This document shows, one piece after another, positions 25,398-33,323 of a DNA stretch of 64,000 bases. The notes beneath the pieces are model-generated. The model did no database searches. It was not told where the DNA came from and saw only the letters and a program-made list of their open reading frames with translations. The translations under genes were made by a program, and so were the position numbers. This DNA comes from Klebsiella electrica (lineage in GTDB: Bacteria > Pseudomonadota > Gammaproteobacteria > Enterobacterales > Enterobacteriaceae). The stretch spans positions 2,480,001 to 2,544,000 of the forward strand of contig NZ_CP041247.1 of NCBI RefSeq assembly GCF_006711645.1, written 5' to 3'. How positions within the stretch are numbered: the first letter of the stretch is position 1; each line of letters begins with the position of its first letter.

Positions 25398-25763
25398 ATG
25401 GCTGAAATGGAAAAGTTACTGGATGGACTGGTTAACCTTGATGGCGCGCTGGGGGCGGCGCTGGTCGATGCCCGTAATGGCATGCTGTTACACGGCGTGG
25501 GCTCTGCCGGTCTGGATATTGAAATTGCCGCCGCGGCCATTACTGACGTTCTGCGCGCCAATATCAAGATGCTGAAATTAATGGCGACCGGAGATGAAGT
25601 GGAAGACATCCTGATTACGCTGGGCAAACAGTACCACATACTCCGACCGGTGAGGGCTGTGGATGGGGTATTCGTGTATACCATTCTCGATCGCCGCAAT
25701 GGAAATCTGGCGCTGGCCAGACGCAAAGTGACGGACGTTGAAGAGGCCATCGTCATTTTATAA
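25398..25763 (+). CDS. Roadblock/LC7-domain protein (MglB/CvnB-like)
   Basis: A 121-residue protein whose whole length fits the roadblock/LC7 fold: L-D-G-L-V-N-L-D-G-A-L-G-A-A-L-V-D at the start (first helix and strand), a central helix about residues 40-60 with L-K-L-M-A-T-G, I-L-I-T-L-G-K-Q-Y-H-I-L-R-P as paired strands, and V-Y-T-I-L-D-R-R-N-G-N-L-A-L-A before the last helix. Roadblock proteins dimerise and bind small GTPases, as MglB does for MglA. AGGAG lies six bases before the ATG at 25398; an ATG at 25377 has no site. It is followed by the GTPase gene, which supports a functional pair. Confidence 0.8.
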   Translation: MAEMEKLLDGLVNLDGALGAALVDARNGMLLHGVGSAGLDIEIAAAAITDVLRANIKMLKLMATGDEVEDILITLGKQYHILRPVRAVDGVFVYTILDRRNGNLALARRKVTDVEEAIVIL

Positions 25764-25770
25764 GTAACCC

Positions 25771-25789
25771 CGCCCGCGTAGCGCGGGCG
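25771..25789 (+). promoter_or_regulatory. Stable hairpin between roadblock and GTPase genes
   Basis: An 8-bp all-GC stem (CGCCCGCG / CGCGGGCG) closing a 3-base loop, eight bases after the roadblock stop and 18 bases before the GTPase start. No T run follows. It could be an RNA processing or protection element setting the ratio of the two products. Confidence 0.5.
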
Positions 25790-25807
25790 GAGGACATAAG
25801 GTTCGGG

Positions 25808-26368
25808 ATGATGAAAGACTATAAGGTGATCCTGGTAGGACGCAGCGGCTCGGGTAAGACCACGGCTATCCGTAGCGTCAGTGAAATCAACGTCGTGTCA
25901 ACGGACGTGCTGGCATCGGACCGCGGCGACGCAGAGAAAGACACCACCACCGTCGGTTTTGACTACGGCGAGCTGACTATTCCTGGCGGGCAAAACCGGA
26001 TGCGGCTTTACGGCACTCCGGGGCAGGAGCGCTTCACGTTTATGCGCGATATCCTGGAACGCGGCAGCGTCGGTATTCTGCTGCTGGCCGATAATCACCG
26101 GCCAGATCCGCTGGCAGAGACTCGCAGTTGGCTGCGGGCGCTGAAAACCGGCCCGTTGGCGGGAAATGCGATCGTGCTGCTGGGCATCGTTAAGTGCGAT
26201 TTGTCCCCCTTACCTGATCTTGAACAATACCAGCGCTTGCTGCGGGAGGAGGGGCTAACTCTTCCCGTCGCGACGCTGGATGCACGCAGCCCGGAAAGGG
26301 TCTTATTTCTGCTGAAGGTGCTGTTTTGCCAGCTTGAGCGTGCCAGAAATGAAGAGGTTTATTCCTGA
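25808..26368 (+). CDS. Ras-like small GTPase (CvnD/MglA-related)
   Basis: A 186-residue single-domain P-loop GTPase. G1 is G-R-S-G-S-G-K-T (residues 11-18). G2 lies in T-T-T-V-G-F-D-Y-G (46-54). G3 reads Y-G-T-P-G-Q-E-R-F (68-76), where the usual Asp of DxxG is Gly, exactly as I know it from conservon CvnD proteins. The G4 position reads V-K-C-D (128-131) instead of N-K-x-D, so nucleotide specificity may be relaxed. The Gln after PG, equivalent to Ras Gln61, is kept. AAGG lies six bases upstream. It sits between two roadblock genes inside the Tad operon and overlaps the second by one base. Pilus switching or polarity control is inferred. Confidence 0.85.
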   Translation: MMKDYKVILVGRSGSGKTTAIRSVSEINVVSTDVLASDRGDAEKDTTTVGFDYGELTIPGGQNRMRLYGTPGQERFTFMRDILERGSVGILLLADNHRPDPLAETRSWLRALKTGPLAGNAIVLLGIVKCDLSPLPDLEQYQRLLREEGLTLPVATLDARSPERVLFLLKVLFCQLERARNEEVYS

Positions 26369-26841
26369 TGACAAGCATACTTCCGTTTGCGATTGAAGAT
26401 GCCGGTACCCTGTCGACTGAACTCAGTCAGCAGATTCAGCAACTGCTGCTGGAGTTTGCCCAGAATTATCCCGTGATGGGGGAGCTGCTGGTGGCGACCG
26501 CCGATGGTTATGAGGTCGCGGCCGTTCTCAAAGAAGAGGACCCCGGGCGGTTACATAAAATCGCGGCGATGACCAGCTCTCTGCTGGGGGTTGGCGCCGC
26601 GATGCTAAATGAAATCGCGGCCGGAGAGCAGAAAGCCATCACCGTCGAGGGCGAGAGGGACAATATCCTGCTCTGGCAGGTCGCTACGCAGCGTTTTCCG
26701 CTATGTCTGACCGTCGTGGCCTCCGCACAGGAGCCCCTCGGGCAACTGTTCTGGCTGCTGCGCCAGTTGGCGGCGGCCATTGCTGAGATTTGTCATGCGC
26801 AGCCCGATCTGCCGCCGCCACAGGAATATTATTATGAATGA
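26368..26841 (+). CDS. Second roadblock/LC7-like protein
   Basis: A 157-residue protein with roadblock-like layout: an N-terminal helix (E-L-S-Q-Q-I-Q-Q-L-L-L-E-F), a strand pair around G-E-L-L-V-A-T-A-D-G-Y-E-V-A-A-V near 38-53, a helix L-H-K-I-A-A-M-T-S-S-L-L-G-V-G near 63-78, then E-G-E-R-D-N-I-L-L-W-Q-V and F-P-L-C-L-T-V-V-A-S. This is close to the CvnB and MglB pattern, but the N-terminus and C-terminal tail (Pro-Pro-Pro, Tyr-rich) differ from the first roadblock protein. Its start overlaps the GTPase stop by one base (TGATG), so the pair is translationally coupled. It probably contacts the GTPase. The fold call is from pattern only. Confidence 0.72.
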   Translation: MTSILPFAIEDAGTLSTELSQQIQQLLLEFAQNYPVMGELLVATADGYEVAAVLKEEDPGRLHKIAAMTSSLLGVGAAMLNEIAAGEQKAITVEGERDNILLWQVATQRFPLCLTVVASAQEPLGQLFWLLRQLAAAIAEICHAQPDLPPPQEYYYE

Positions 26842-27229
26842 TCCGTTAACGATGTCCTTTGCCGTCAGATTATGCTCGGCAGACATGAGCTGTGGTTTTA
26901 TTTCCGTGTCGCCGGTCCTGGATAACCGGGCAGAATTAATTCAGCAGCGTCTGAACTGGTATCACCAGTGGCTACATTCGCTGTGTAGCCATTTGCAGAA
27001 AGAGACGCCGATCCCGCAAGATATTTTCTCGCTTCTGCTGCTGCAGGCGGTTGAATTAACGGCTGCCGATATGCTTAGCGATGCCATTGCGCTGGCTCCG
27101 GTGCTTTACGATCGCGACAGCAGAATCATCGAGAGCGTGACCAGCTATTTTTCCTGGCTCCAGGCATGTACGCTGCCGGACCCTGAAAATAATGAACTGA
27201 CGCAGCCAGAGAATCTCTCGCCTGAATAA
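26834..27229 (+). CDS. Hypothetical helical protein at the end of the GTPase cassette
   Basis: A 131-residue, mainly helical protein without signal or membrane segment. Visible features: a Trp/His-rich helix (R-L-N-W-Y-H-Q-W-L-H-S-L near 40), a second helix F-S-L-L-L-L-Q-A-V-E-L-T-A-A-D near 63, and an acidic C-terminus. The start at 26834 overlaps the end of the second roadblock gene by eight bases, so translation is likely coupled. I do not recognise a family. By position it is a partner of the roadblock/GTPase set or a pilus accessory protein. Confidence 0.65.
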   Translation: MNDPLTMSFAVRLCSADMSCGFISVSPVLDNRAELIQQRLNWYHQWLHSLCSHLQKETPIPQDIFSLLLLQAVELTAADMLSDAIALAPVLYDRDSRIIESVTSYFSWLQACTLPDPENNELTQPENLSPE

Positions 27230-27284
27230 ACACGGTTCTTTTTAACACCGCATTTTTATGATGCGTGGAGAATAAGGGATTATT

Positions 27285-27710
27285 GTGAATATCGCATGGC
27301 TATTGACTGCCGGTATCAGCGGAGTGCTTATCTATATTTGCTATATGGATATCCGCTGGCGGCGGATACCTAACCGCGCCACGCTGCTGATACTGCTGCT
27401 CTCCAGTCTCGCAGGATTTACGCATATGCCTTATCCGGCGTTCATTCTCCCCGGCATACTGCTGGCGCTGGGTTTTATCGCCGTGATGGCGAAGCTGATG
27501 GGCGCCGGGGATATTAAGCTGGTGTGCGCGCTGGCGGTGGCGTTGTCAGTACCGGAGACCGGCAATTTTTTGCTGCTGACGGCCATCGCGGGTATTCCCG
27601 TCGCCATTGTCAGCCTGCTCTGTTTTTATTTCTTCGCCCGCGAGGAACGCGCGACGGTGCCATATGCGCTGGCCATCAGCTGCGGGTACTGGCTACAGCT
27701 GTGGATATAA
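27285..27710 (+). CDS. tadV: Prepilin peptidase TadV/CpaA
   Basis: A 141-residue A24-family aspartic membrane peptidase with about five spans. The two catalytic aspartates are visible: Asp22 in Y-M-D-I-R-W-R-R-I-P-N and Asp76 in G-A-G-D-I-K. There is no N-terminal methylase domain, as usual for TadV/CpaA. It would cut the leaders of Flp, TadE and TadF after Gly. It follows the GTPase cassette after 55 bases and stays on the same strand. The start could be earlier or later by a few codons; GTG at 27285 is used. Confidence 0.92.
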   Translation: MNIAWLLTAGISGVLIYICYMDIRWRRIPNRATLLILLLSSLAGFTHMPYPAFILPGILLALGFIAVMAKLMGAGDIKLVCALAVALSVPETGNFLLLTAIAGIPVAIVSLLCFYFFAREERATVPYALAISCGYWLQLWI

Positions 27711-27724
27711 CCATTGGTGAATGT

Positions 27725-28225
27725 ATGTTTAAAAAGATAAAAAACGGTCTGCGGCATTATTTATACGCTGAACATGGTGTTGCTGCTATGGAATTTTCCA
27801 TGGTGTTTATTCCTTTTATTATTTCGATACTTTTTATTGCCGAGATGTGCCGGGTGGTCTTTATTTCCTCGGCGCTCGATCTGATTATCGCCGAGTCGGG
27901 CCATATAGCGGCGATCACCAGAGTGCCAGACAATTATCAGCAATATTTTAATGCCGAAATCAATAAGCGCATGGCCGACTGGCCGCTCATTTCCCGTGAA
28001 GTACATGTCCAGATTTCGGTTAGCTGGTGTGACAGTATTTCCGCGGTGATTAACCACACTTGCACCACCACGGATGCGCATAATAAGCCGCTGGCATTTT
28101 ATAAAGTGACCACTGATTATCAGCCGCTGTTTTTCTTCTTTCCTTCGCAAAGCGTCATCCAGGAACTAAGCCGCAGGATTTTACTGGTACAGGAATTTCA
28201 GCGTGAGGCAGAAAATAATGAATAA
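27725..28225 (+). CDS. tadE: TadE-like pseudopilin
   Basis: A 166-residue prepilin-like protein. The leader ends A-E-H-G and the mature part begins V-A-A-M-E-F-S-M-V with Glu at +5, followed by a 20-residue hydrophobic helix. The rest is a periplasmic domain with two Cys near residues 100 and 113 that may form a disulfide. GGTGAA precedes the ATG at 27725; longer frames reaching back into tadV are not plausible. TadE and TadF are minor pseudopilins needed for Flp assembly. Confidence 0.88.
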   Translation: MFKKIKNGLRHYLYAEHGVAAMEFSMVFIPFIISILFIAEMCRVVFISSALDLIIAESGHIAAITRVPDNYQQYFNAEINKRMADWPLISREVHVQISVSWCDSISAVINHTCTTTDAHNKPLAFYKVTTDYQPLFFFFPSQSVIQELSRRILLVQEFQREAENNE

Positions 28226-28808
28226 CACGATGGGCAAGATAAAACGCGCGCTACGCGACGATCGAGGGTCAGTCGCGATTGAGGCCGGTCTGTACTTCGT
28301 CGTCTTTTTTGTGCTGTGCGCGCTGCTGGTGGATTTCAGCGCCGTCTTTCTGAATAAAAGTTACCTCGAGCGGGTCACCCATTCGCTGGCCAGCGTGGTA
28401 CGCGAAAGGTCTGTCTTCTATGGCGAAAGAGAGGAGCTAAGTCAGCAGGAGGTCAGCGATCTCTACGATCTGGCCGGTGTTCTGCTGGAGGAGAGCCGTC
28501 TGGCAGGCAGCCGCTATCAACTGGTGGTGGAAGCCGCCTTCTTTCAATCCAGCGGCAGCAAAGCGCAAAAAAACCTGTTGAATACTCAGTCCTTCTCCCG
28601 GGGGACCGGGATCTGCCGCAGCCGGGTTGCGATAACCAGCGCGCAGATTGCGGCGCTGTCGCCGTGGGATACGAAAGGGCGCTGGCTGCCGGTTTATCAG
28701 GTGACGATGTGTCTGCCGGGCGGCGAGAGTTTATTTAAACGCGCGTTGAATAGCGCCGGAATACAGATCGGCGATATTGCCATCAGCAATGCGGTGATCC
28801 CGCGTTAA
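28218..28808 (+). CDS. tadF: TadF-like pseudopilin
   Basis: A 196-residue prepilin-like protein overlapping the tadE end by eight bases. The leader ends R-G and the mature sequence starts S-V-A-I-E-A-G-L-Y with Glu at +5, then a hydrophobic helix to about residue 42. The periplasmic part carries two Cys (near 134 and 171). GAGG lies about 10 bases before the ATG at 28218; an ATG-less extension to 28203 is less likely. Confidence 0.85.
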   Translation: MNNTMGKIKRALRDDRGSVAIEAGLYFVVFFVLCALLVDFSAVFLNKSYLERVTHSLASVVRERSVFYGEREELSQQEVSDLYDLAGVLLEESRLAGSRYQLVVEAAFFQSSGSKAQKNLLNTQSFSRGTGICRSRVAITSAQIAALSPWDTKGRWLPVYQVTMCLPGGESLFKRALNSAGIQIGDIAISNAVIPR

Positions 28809-28837
28809 TACCGTTCCTTATGGGCGAGGTGAAAATT

Positions 28838-30601
28838 ATGCGAAGCCGGTTTTTACGGTTTATCGTGCGTCTTTTGCGTCAGGAGTACGGCGCGATAACC
28901 GTGATGTTTGCCATTATGTTTCCGCTGATAATGATGTTTTATTCGGTGGCCTATGATGGCGCTAATTTACAAAGCAGTCGCGCCAGGCTGGCAGATGGCC
29001 TTAATCAAGGCGTGCTGGCGGTGGCGATTCTCGACAACCGCAACACCACCGCCGCGGATAAGGCGGAGAATATTACGCTGGTGCATAACTACCTTTCCTA
29101 CTATGTGCCGGATGCGACGATCGCCAAAAACGATCTGGCCGTAGCGGTAGAGGTGAACTACAGCACCACGGAAACCGGCAAACTTGACTCCGTGGACTAT
29201 ACCGCCAGCGGTAAAGCCAGCATGCGGCCAATAATCGGCGCGCAGCAAGAGGTCGGTTTTGACTCCGCGGTGGATATTCGTGCCGACAGCGGCGCGGGAG
29301 TGGTCAGAAAAACGTTTGAAGTCGTCAGATTCCCGACTGATTACGCTCTGGTACTGGATTTTTCGGGTTCAATGCAAGAGCTCTCATCAGAGCCGGGGAT
29401 GACAAGAATTACCTTGCTCCGTAAGGTTGTGACGGATTTCATCAGTGATATATTAAATGATGATTCGGTGAGTAATACGGTAAGCATTATTCCATTCAGT
29501 ATTGGTGTGCCAGTTATCCTGCCGGGCGAAAATATTGCGGGTGGGGTAAGCGTGGGTTGCTCTTTTGTAGGAAAGTTAAAGCCACAGTATCAAAAAGTCG
29601 ATCTTGATTTCTGGTATAATAAATTCCACATCAATAATTCTAATACTCCTGCTGAGAAGGCTCAGTCTTATAGTTATGACCGTTCATTATATAGCTATTA
29701 TCAAGATGTGATTGGTCCGGCTACCGGTAATAGTATGGATAATATGGTTACGAAAGGATGGTGCGTAAAAAATGCGAGTTATGGCAGCAGCGTGGGTAGA
29801 GATGTGTACAGCTGTGATGCCGATCCGCGTTCAAGGTTGTTTGATAACTATGATGAGTTTCTTGAATCGCGTGTAGCGGCTCATGATTTAATGCTGAGGG
29901 ACGGCGCGAATTATGCAATCACGAATAATGAAACCCTGGATTATGAGGGGATGTTTGCCGATGGATATATGTTTTCAGAACAGGCGGTTATCACCTTTAA
30001 ACATATGATTGGATCGCGGTCGATGCGGCCTTTTGATCTGGATTGTTATTCTGCATTTGACGCAATGGATTTTAGTTTCGAGATGGTCAATCTCCTGAAG
30101 GATAAGACAGCAAAACCTAAGTCCTATCTTATAGAGCTAACAAACGATATTAGTGTTATTGATGAGTTTAATAACATGAGGATTGTTAATGGCTCACCCA
30201 CTCATGTGACCTCTGGCCTGCTACGATCCCTACCGGTAGTTGCCAAAGGCACCAATCCCAGAAAAGCAATTATCGTGATATCCGATGGTATTGATTCCGG
30301 CAGCACGACCAGTGGACCCTATGCGATGACCGAGCGGCTATTTAAAACGTACGATCTTTGCCGGCGAGTCAGGGAGGGACTACTCCGTTACCCGCAGGGA
30401 ACCCCGACTCAGGTGGCCGATATCTTTTTTATTTTTACGGTTAATAATTCGGAAACTACCAATGCCCTTAATTTGTGGCGCAATTATTGTGCCGGTGACA
30501 ACGTGTTCCTTGCCACCAACTATCAGGACATTATTAACGTCCTGACGGGGATTGCTAAAAAATCCTCGGTGAAATTTATCAATAAAAATGAGCCGGAATA
30601 A
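28838..30601 (+). CDS. tadG: TadG-like protein with von Willebrand factor A domain
   Basis: A 587-residue protein. The N-terminus resembles a pseudopilin (Y-G-A-I-T-V-M-F-A-I-M-F-P) but has Met, not Glu, at +5; a single membrane helix follows. Residues about 155-560 are a vWA domain with the MIDAS start D-F-S-G-S near residue 164 and V-I-S-D-G-I-D near 484. TadG anchors or caps the machine. AGGTG lies six bases before the ATG at 28838. The segment from about 29400 to 30250 is clearly more AT-rich than the rest of the operon, suggesting the central part was replaced by recombination. Confidence 0.88.
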   Translation: MRSRFLRFIVRLLRQEYGAITVMFAIMFPLIMMFYSVAYDGANLQSSRARLADGLNQGVLAVAILDNRNTTAADKAENITLVHNYLSYYVPDATIAKNDLAVAVEVNYSTTETGKLDSVDYTASGKASMRPIIGAQQEVGFDSAVDIRADSGAGVVRKTFEVVRFPTDYALVLDFSGSMQELSSEPGMTRITLLRKVVTDFISDILNDDSVSNTVSIIPFSIGVPVILPGENIAGGVSVGCSFVGKLKPQYQKVDLDFWYNKFHINNSNTPAEKAQSYSYDRSLYSYYQDVIGPATGNSMDNMVTKGWCVKNASYGSSVGRDVYSCDADPRSRLFDNYDEFLESRVAAHDLMLRDGANYAITNNETLDYEGMFADGYMFSEQAVITFKHMIGSRSMRPFDLDCYSAFDAMDFSFEMVNLLKDKTAKPKSYLIELTNDISVIDEFNNMRIVNGSPTHVTSGLLRSLPVVAKGTNPRKAIIVISDGIDSGSTTSGPYAMTERLFKTYDLCRRVREGLLRYPQGTPTQVADIFFIFTVNNSETTNALNLWRNYCAGDNVFLATNYQDIINVLTGIAKKSSVKFINKNEPE

Positions 30602-30624
30602 CCCCCGCGAGACAGGAGGTCAGA

Positions 30625-31260
30625 GTGTTGGATTTGGCTGTTTTGGCTAATCAGTGCGCGCCAGACGTCGCTCCCCAGGTGTTGGAACGTTTAATGAAAG
30701 TGGAATCGTCGTTTAATCCTTATGCCATTGGCGTGGTGGGCGGGCGGCTGGCGCGTCAGCCGCGCCATAAGGAAGAAGCTGTCGCTACCGCGCAGTATCT
30801 GGCACAGGCAGGCTGGAATTTTTCGCTAGGGCTGGGTCAGGTGAACCGGCACAATCTCGACAAATACGGACTGGATTATGAAACCGTCTTCGATCCTTGT
30901 CATAACGCCCGCGCCGCTGCCGGTATTTTTAATGAATGCCTGCGCCGCGCGTCGGTCAAGTTTTCCCCGCAACAGGCGCAGCTGGCGGCGTTTTCCTGCT
31001 ACTACAGCGGCAACTTCCGCCGCGGCTTTCTCCCTGAAGGCCAGGCGCAGACCAGCTACGTTGAGCGGATCATGGCGGTAAAGCCGACGCTTACGGCAGG
31101 CGGCGCGGTCCCTATTGCGGTGATTCCCGACGGTCAATCTCGCCCAACGGCAAAAGTCCCCAGCGCAAAAGAAAACCGGCCAACGTCGCCCGGCGCGAAG
31201 CTATCTCAGATAGCCGGCGCATCATCGCCCCGAGGCGTGAAAGCTCTGCGGGGTGACTAG
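30625..31260 (+). CDS. VirB1-like lytic transglycosylase
   Basis: A 211-residue peptidoglycan-cleaving enzyme with GTG start and AGGAGG five bases upstream. The SLT/VirB1 domain covers residues 1-150: catalytic Glu27 in M-K-V-E-S-S-F-N-P-Y-A-I, then S-L-G-L-G-Q-V-N near 67-74, and F-S-C-Y-Y-S-G-N-F near 122. This motif set is closer to the VirB1 enzymes of type IV secretion than to Slt70. It has no obvious signal peptide, so how it reaches the periplasm is unclear. The C-terminal 55 residues are a basic Pro/Ser/Lys-rich tail. As last gene of the Tad operon it would open the wall for the fibre. Confidence 0.85.
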   Translation: MLDLAVLANQCAPDVAPQVLERLMKVESSFNPYAIGVVGGRLARQPRHKEEAVATAQYLAQAGWNFSLGLGQVNRHNLDKYGLDYETVFDPCHNARAAAGIFNECLRRASVKFSPQQAQLAAFSCYYSGNFRRGFLPEGQAQTSYVERIMAVKPTLTAGGAVPIAVIPDGQSRPTAKVPSAKENRPTSPGAKLSQIAGASSPRGVKALRGD

Positions 31261-31347
31261 CCGGGGTCTGCCTGCGTAGCCATCCGTAGCCATTCGTAGC
31301 CCCGCTTAGCGTCAGCGCAAGCGGGGGGACGACAGCGGGGGGCAAAT
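31261..31347. repeat. REP-like intergenic element after the Tad operon
   Basis: Short tandem CGTAGCCAT-type units (near 31275-31298) lead into GTAGCCCCGCTT ... AAGCGGGG, a palindromic unit similar to the one between urtA and urtB. It lies between convergent genes and may act as terminator for both. Confidence 0.45.
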
Positions 31348-31821
31348 CTATTTGCGCAGCAGCCGCTGCAACCGCGTCTGACGCCAGTTGCGGATCCATT
31401 CGCCGAAAACAAACAAGCGCAAGCCTCTCACCAGCAGCAATGCCCCCCAGATCCCGGCGACCCACGCAGACCAGTAGTGGCCCGGAGAGGTAAACCGGTT
31501 GAGTAAAACCAGCAACACGCACACCACCACGGCGGTCGACAAGGAGCGGAAAAAGCGACTCTCCTGATGCACGCGCGCTTTTGCCTCTTCGATACGTAAA
31601 TCGAGAGACTGCTCGTGGCCTGCCGGGGCGTCACCGGTTATTTCGCCCACGTTCACTTCAAAAACTGCGGCAAGGGCGCTCAGGGTTTCCAGCCCCGGGC
31701 GATCGCCGTTCTCAATGCGCTGAATGGTCCGCACGCTGAGGCCGGCAAGTTCGGCCAACTGCTCCTGGGACCAGGCGCGCTGCAGACGTAATTGTTTAAC
31801 CTGATTACAGCTGTTCATCAT
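31348..31821 (-). CDS. XRE-family regulator with two membrane segments
   Basis: A 157-residue protein. Residues 5-62 are an XRE helix-turn-helix (V-K-Q-L-R-L-Q-R-A-W-S-Q-E-Q-L-A-E-L-A-G, then S-V-R-T-I-Q-R-I-E-N-G). Residues about 92-135 hold two hydrophobic helices separated by S-P-G-H-Y-W, the 2TM domain often fused to such regulators. The C-terminus is basic. A membrane-tethered repressor is implied. GGAG lies six bases before the ATG. It is convergent with the transglycosylase and does not obviously control the pilus operon. Confidence 0.8.
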   Translation of the reverse strand: MMNSCNQVKQLRLQRAWSQEQLAELAGLSVRTIQRIENGDRPGLETLSALAAVFEVNVGEITGDAPAGHEQSLDLRIEEAKARVHQESRFFRSLSTAVVVCVLLVLLNRFTSPGHYWSAWVAGIWGALLLVRGLRLFVFGEWIRNWRQTRLQRLLRK

Positions 31822-31935
31822 ATTTATCTCCGGGTGAAAACCTGAGATGGAGTGTGGTTCCGGGCACTGTCGGGCACCACGATCCGCAGCCGACAGTTAC
31901 ACGACATTAACCCGACAGCCGCATGACGCCTGGGT

Positions 31936-33132
31936 TCAGGCGCTGACGATCGAACAGCCATTGCGCCACGGGCGAACTTTCATTCCGCGCAAGATCATCA
32001 GCCAGGCAACGATAATCGCGAGCATCAGCACCACAAACAGCGACCAGTGCGGCATATGGGTCAGGATAGATCCGCTAATCATCGGGTTGAAGGCGGCGCC
32101 CAGCCAGCCCAGCGACTGGGCGGAAAAGTAGCTCGCCTTCATGCCGGCGGGGGCGATGTTATCAATCAGCATATACTCGCCCGGCGCGTAGATAACCTCG
32201 CCAAGGGTAAACACGGCGGCAGATATCCCCCATAGCAGCAGGCTGTTGCCGGAAAGAATAAATCCCCCCAGCCCGAGGACGAAACAGACCGTCCCAAAAG
32301 TCATCAGCGGACGAATATTGCTGGCGCTCAACCGACGGCCGACAGCGTACTGTAGCGCCACCACCACGGCGGCGTTAACCGGGAGCACCACCGCCACCAC
32401 CTTTTCGGCGAAATCGCTATCGCCGACCACCAGCACATACTGCGCAATACAGGAGGCGAATGAACCGCCGACGAACGAGGCCAGCAGGGCGGAAAGCGTA
32501 AACCACATCAGCGCCCGGTCACGCAGCAGCACTGAAGGCGACCAGCGGGTGGCGTTCTCCTGGGCAACCGCCGCAGGGGAACGCTGAACGAAGAGCTGAA
32601 TAGCCACCAGCGGCAGCGCGGCGCAGGCCGCCGCCAGCCAGAAAGGCAGGTTGATGCTGTGCATCACCAGCAGTGTGCCGATGGGCGGGCCGACGGTCCA
32701 GCCGATATTCAGAAAGGTATAGTTGAGGGAGAAGATCCGCGCCTTCTTTTCCGGCGCCAGAACCTCGGCAAACCAGGCTTTCAGCACGGTAGAGAAGACG
32801 GAATAGGCGCAGTTGATCAGGGCAAAGAACACCACCACCAGCGTCACGCTATTGACCAGCGGAATGGCGATGAAGCCGCAGATAAAGGCCAGCACGGCGA
32901 TAATCATATAGCGTTTTTTATCAAACTTATCGGCCAGAATGCCAAACCCCATGCTAAAGACGACGCCGACGGTGAGGGCGATGGAGAGCGCATAGCCAAT
33001 GTTATCCACCTCAAGCTGGTACTGACGGGTGAGGAAGATTGTCATAAAGGGCAGCGTTGCGCCACGGCCGATAGTCAACAGCAGCGAGGACGCCAGCAAC
33101 GCGATGGTCGAGCGTCTGATGGTCGGTGTCAT
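31936..33132 (-). CDS. ydeE: MFS transporter YdeE
   Basis: A 398-residue twelve-span major facilitator. It matches E. coli YdeE over its full length as I recall it (R-R-S-T at the start, L-L-L-T-I-G-R-G-A-T-L-P-F-M-T-I, G-I-L-A-D-K-F-D-K-K-R-Y-M as motif A between spans 2 and 3, A-P-G-E-Y-M-L-I-D near 310). YdeE exports dipeptides and some drugs in E. coli. It is divergent from eamA as in E. coli. The neighbour mgtS of E. coli is displaced by the urt and Tad block. Confidence 0.93.
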   Translation of the reverse strand: MTPTIRRSTIALLASSLLLTIGRGATLPFMTIFLTRQYQLEVDNIGYALSIALTVGVVFSMGFGILADKFDKKRYMIIAVLAFICGFIAIPLVNSVTLVVVFFALINCAYSVFSTVLKAWFAEVLAPEKKARIFSLNYTFLNIGWTVGPPIGTLLVMHSINLPFWLAAACAALPLVAIQLFVQRSPAAVAQENATRWSPSVLLRDRALMWFTLSALLASFVGGSFASCIAQYVLVVGDSDFAEKVVAVVLPVNAAVVVALQYAVGRRLSASNIRPLMTFGTVCFVLGLGGFILSGNSLLLWGISAAVFTLGEVIYAPGEYMLIDNIAPAGMKASYFSAQSLGWLGAAFNPMISGSILTHMPHWSLFVVLMLAIIVAWLMILRGMKVRPWRNGCSIVSA

Positions 33133-33323
33133 ATTCTTTGCCTGATGAAATGTTTTTTAGCGTGTTCTGCTCAGAAATATCATTCTATCAGGAGCTTGTA
33201 TAGCGCAACCCCGTGCTATCGCGTGCTTTCACACCCTGCCAAAAATAATGATCTATCCGCCGGGCGCTTTTTTGGGTACTTTGATTTTGTTCACAAAAAT
33301 TCTTATAACAACAGAGGCAGGGT

